Source of the DNA: an uncultured Veillonella sp.
GTDB lineage: Bacteria; Bacillota; Negativicutes; Veillonellales; Veillonellaceae
NCBI RefSeq assembly: GCF_905209685.1
Contig: NZ_CAJLUB010000007.1
Coordinates: forward strand, 1 to 34,859
DNA: 34,859 bases
Reading direction: 5' to 3'
The notes under the pieces were generated by a model, which was not told where the DNA came from, searched no databases, and saw only the letters and a program-made list of their open reading frames with translations. Below, piece after piece: positions 34,836-34,859 of the stretch. Every line of letters begins with the position of its first letter. Within the stretch, counting starts at the first letter, position 1. The position numbers were made by a program, and so were the translations under genes.

Positions 34836-34859
34836 TAATAGTCTTTGTAAAATTAAGCT

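Noticed and set aside
1..34859. CRISPR arrays, insertion sequences, attachment sites or prophage
   Set aside because: No regularly spaced repeats, transposase, integrase or phage genes were seen; gene content is core housekeeping.

Overview
The window reads as a low-GC, anaerobic, diderm Firmicute, most probably Veillonella or a close relative in the Negativicutes. This rests on A+T-rich intergenic DNA, a Firmicute-style dnaG-rpoD and trmK-nif3 order, RNase Y, a 6S RNA next to aspS, [FeFe]-hydrogenase maturase HydG, and five radical-SAM enzymes. The genus is inferred; no rRNA is present. Every gene I can support lies on the minus strand, so transcription runs from high to low coordinates. I see no mobile element, CRISPR array or prophage.

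In transcription order (right to left): the end of an upstream unit, seen only as a terminator (34804-34835); an iron-export type ABC pair fetA-fetB with its own terminator; a solitary hydG with promoter and terminator; a tightly packed operon recJ-relA/spoT-MBL hydrolase-fur-hemZ-hisS-aspS; the 6S RNA gene with its own promoter; rarA; then ftsK, a short RodZ-like protein, a YgiQ-type radical-SAM protein, an orphan substrate-binding protein, rimO, cinA, recA and recX.

Further left, rny (RNase Y) has a near-consensus promoter and is followed by a hairpin-rich gap. Next come dnaG-rpoD with a terminator, queD-queE-folE (three of the four preQ0/queuosine precursor genes), a tRNA with anticodon CAT with promoter and terminator, and finally trmK and a nif3-family gene.

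The genes group into replication and repair (dnaG, recA, recX, recJ, rarA, ftsK), global control of transcription and growth (rpoD, 6S RNA, RelA/SpoT, Fur, RNase Y), translation quality (aspS, hisS, rimO, trmK, queuosine genes, tRNA), and iron or radical chemistry suited to anaerobic life (fetAB, fur, hydG, hemZ, ygiQ).

No clearly undescribed multi-gene system is visible. The best leads are regulatory: Fur-box-like hexamers at the promoter of the operon that encodes Fur itself, a possible promoter firing antisense into 6S RNA, two long inverted repeats before dnaG, an unusual insertion in QueE, and palindromes and direct repeats in the hydG promoter and leader.
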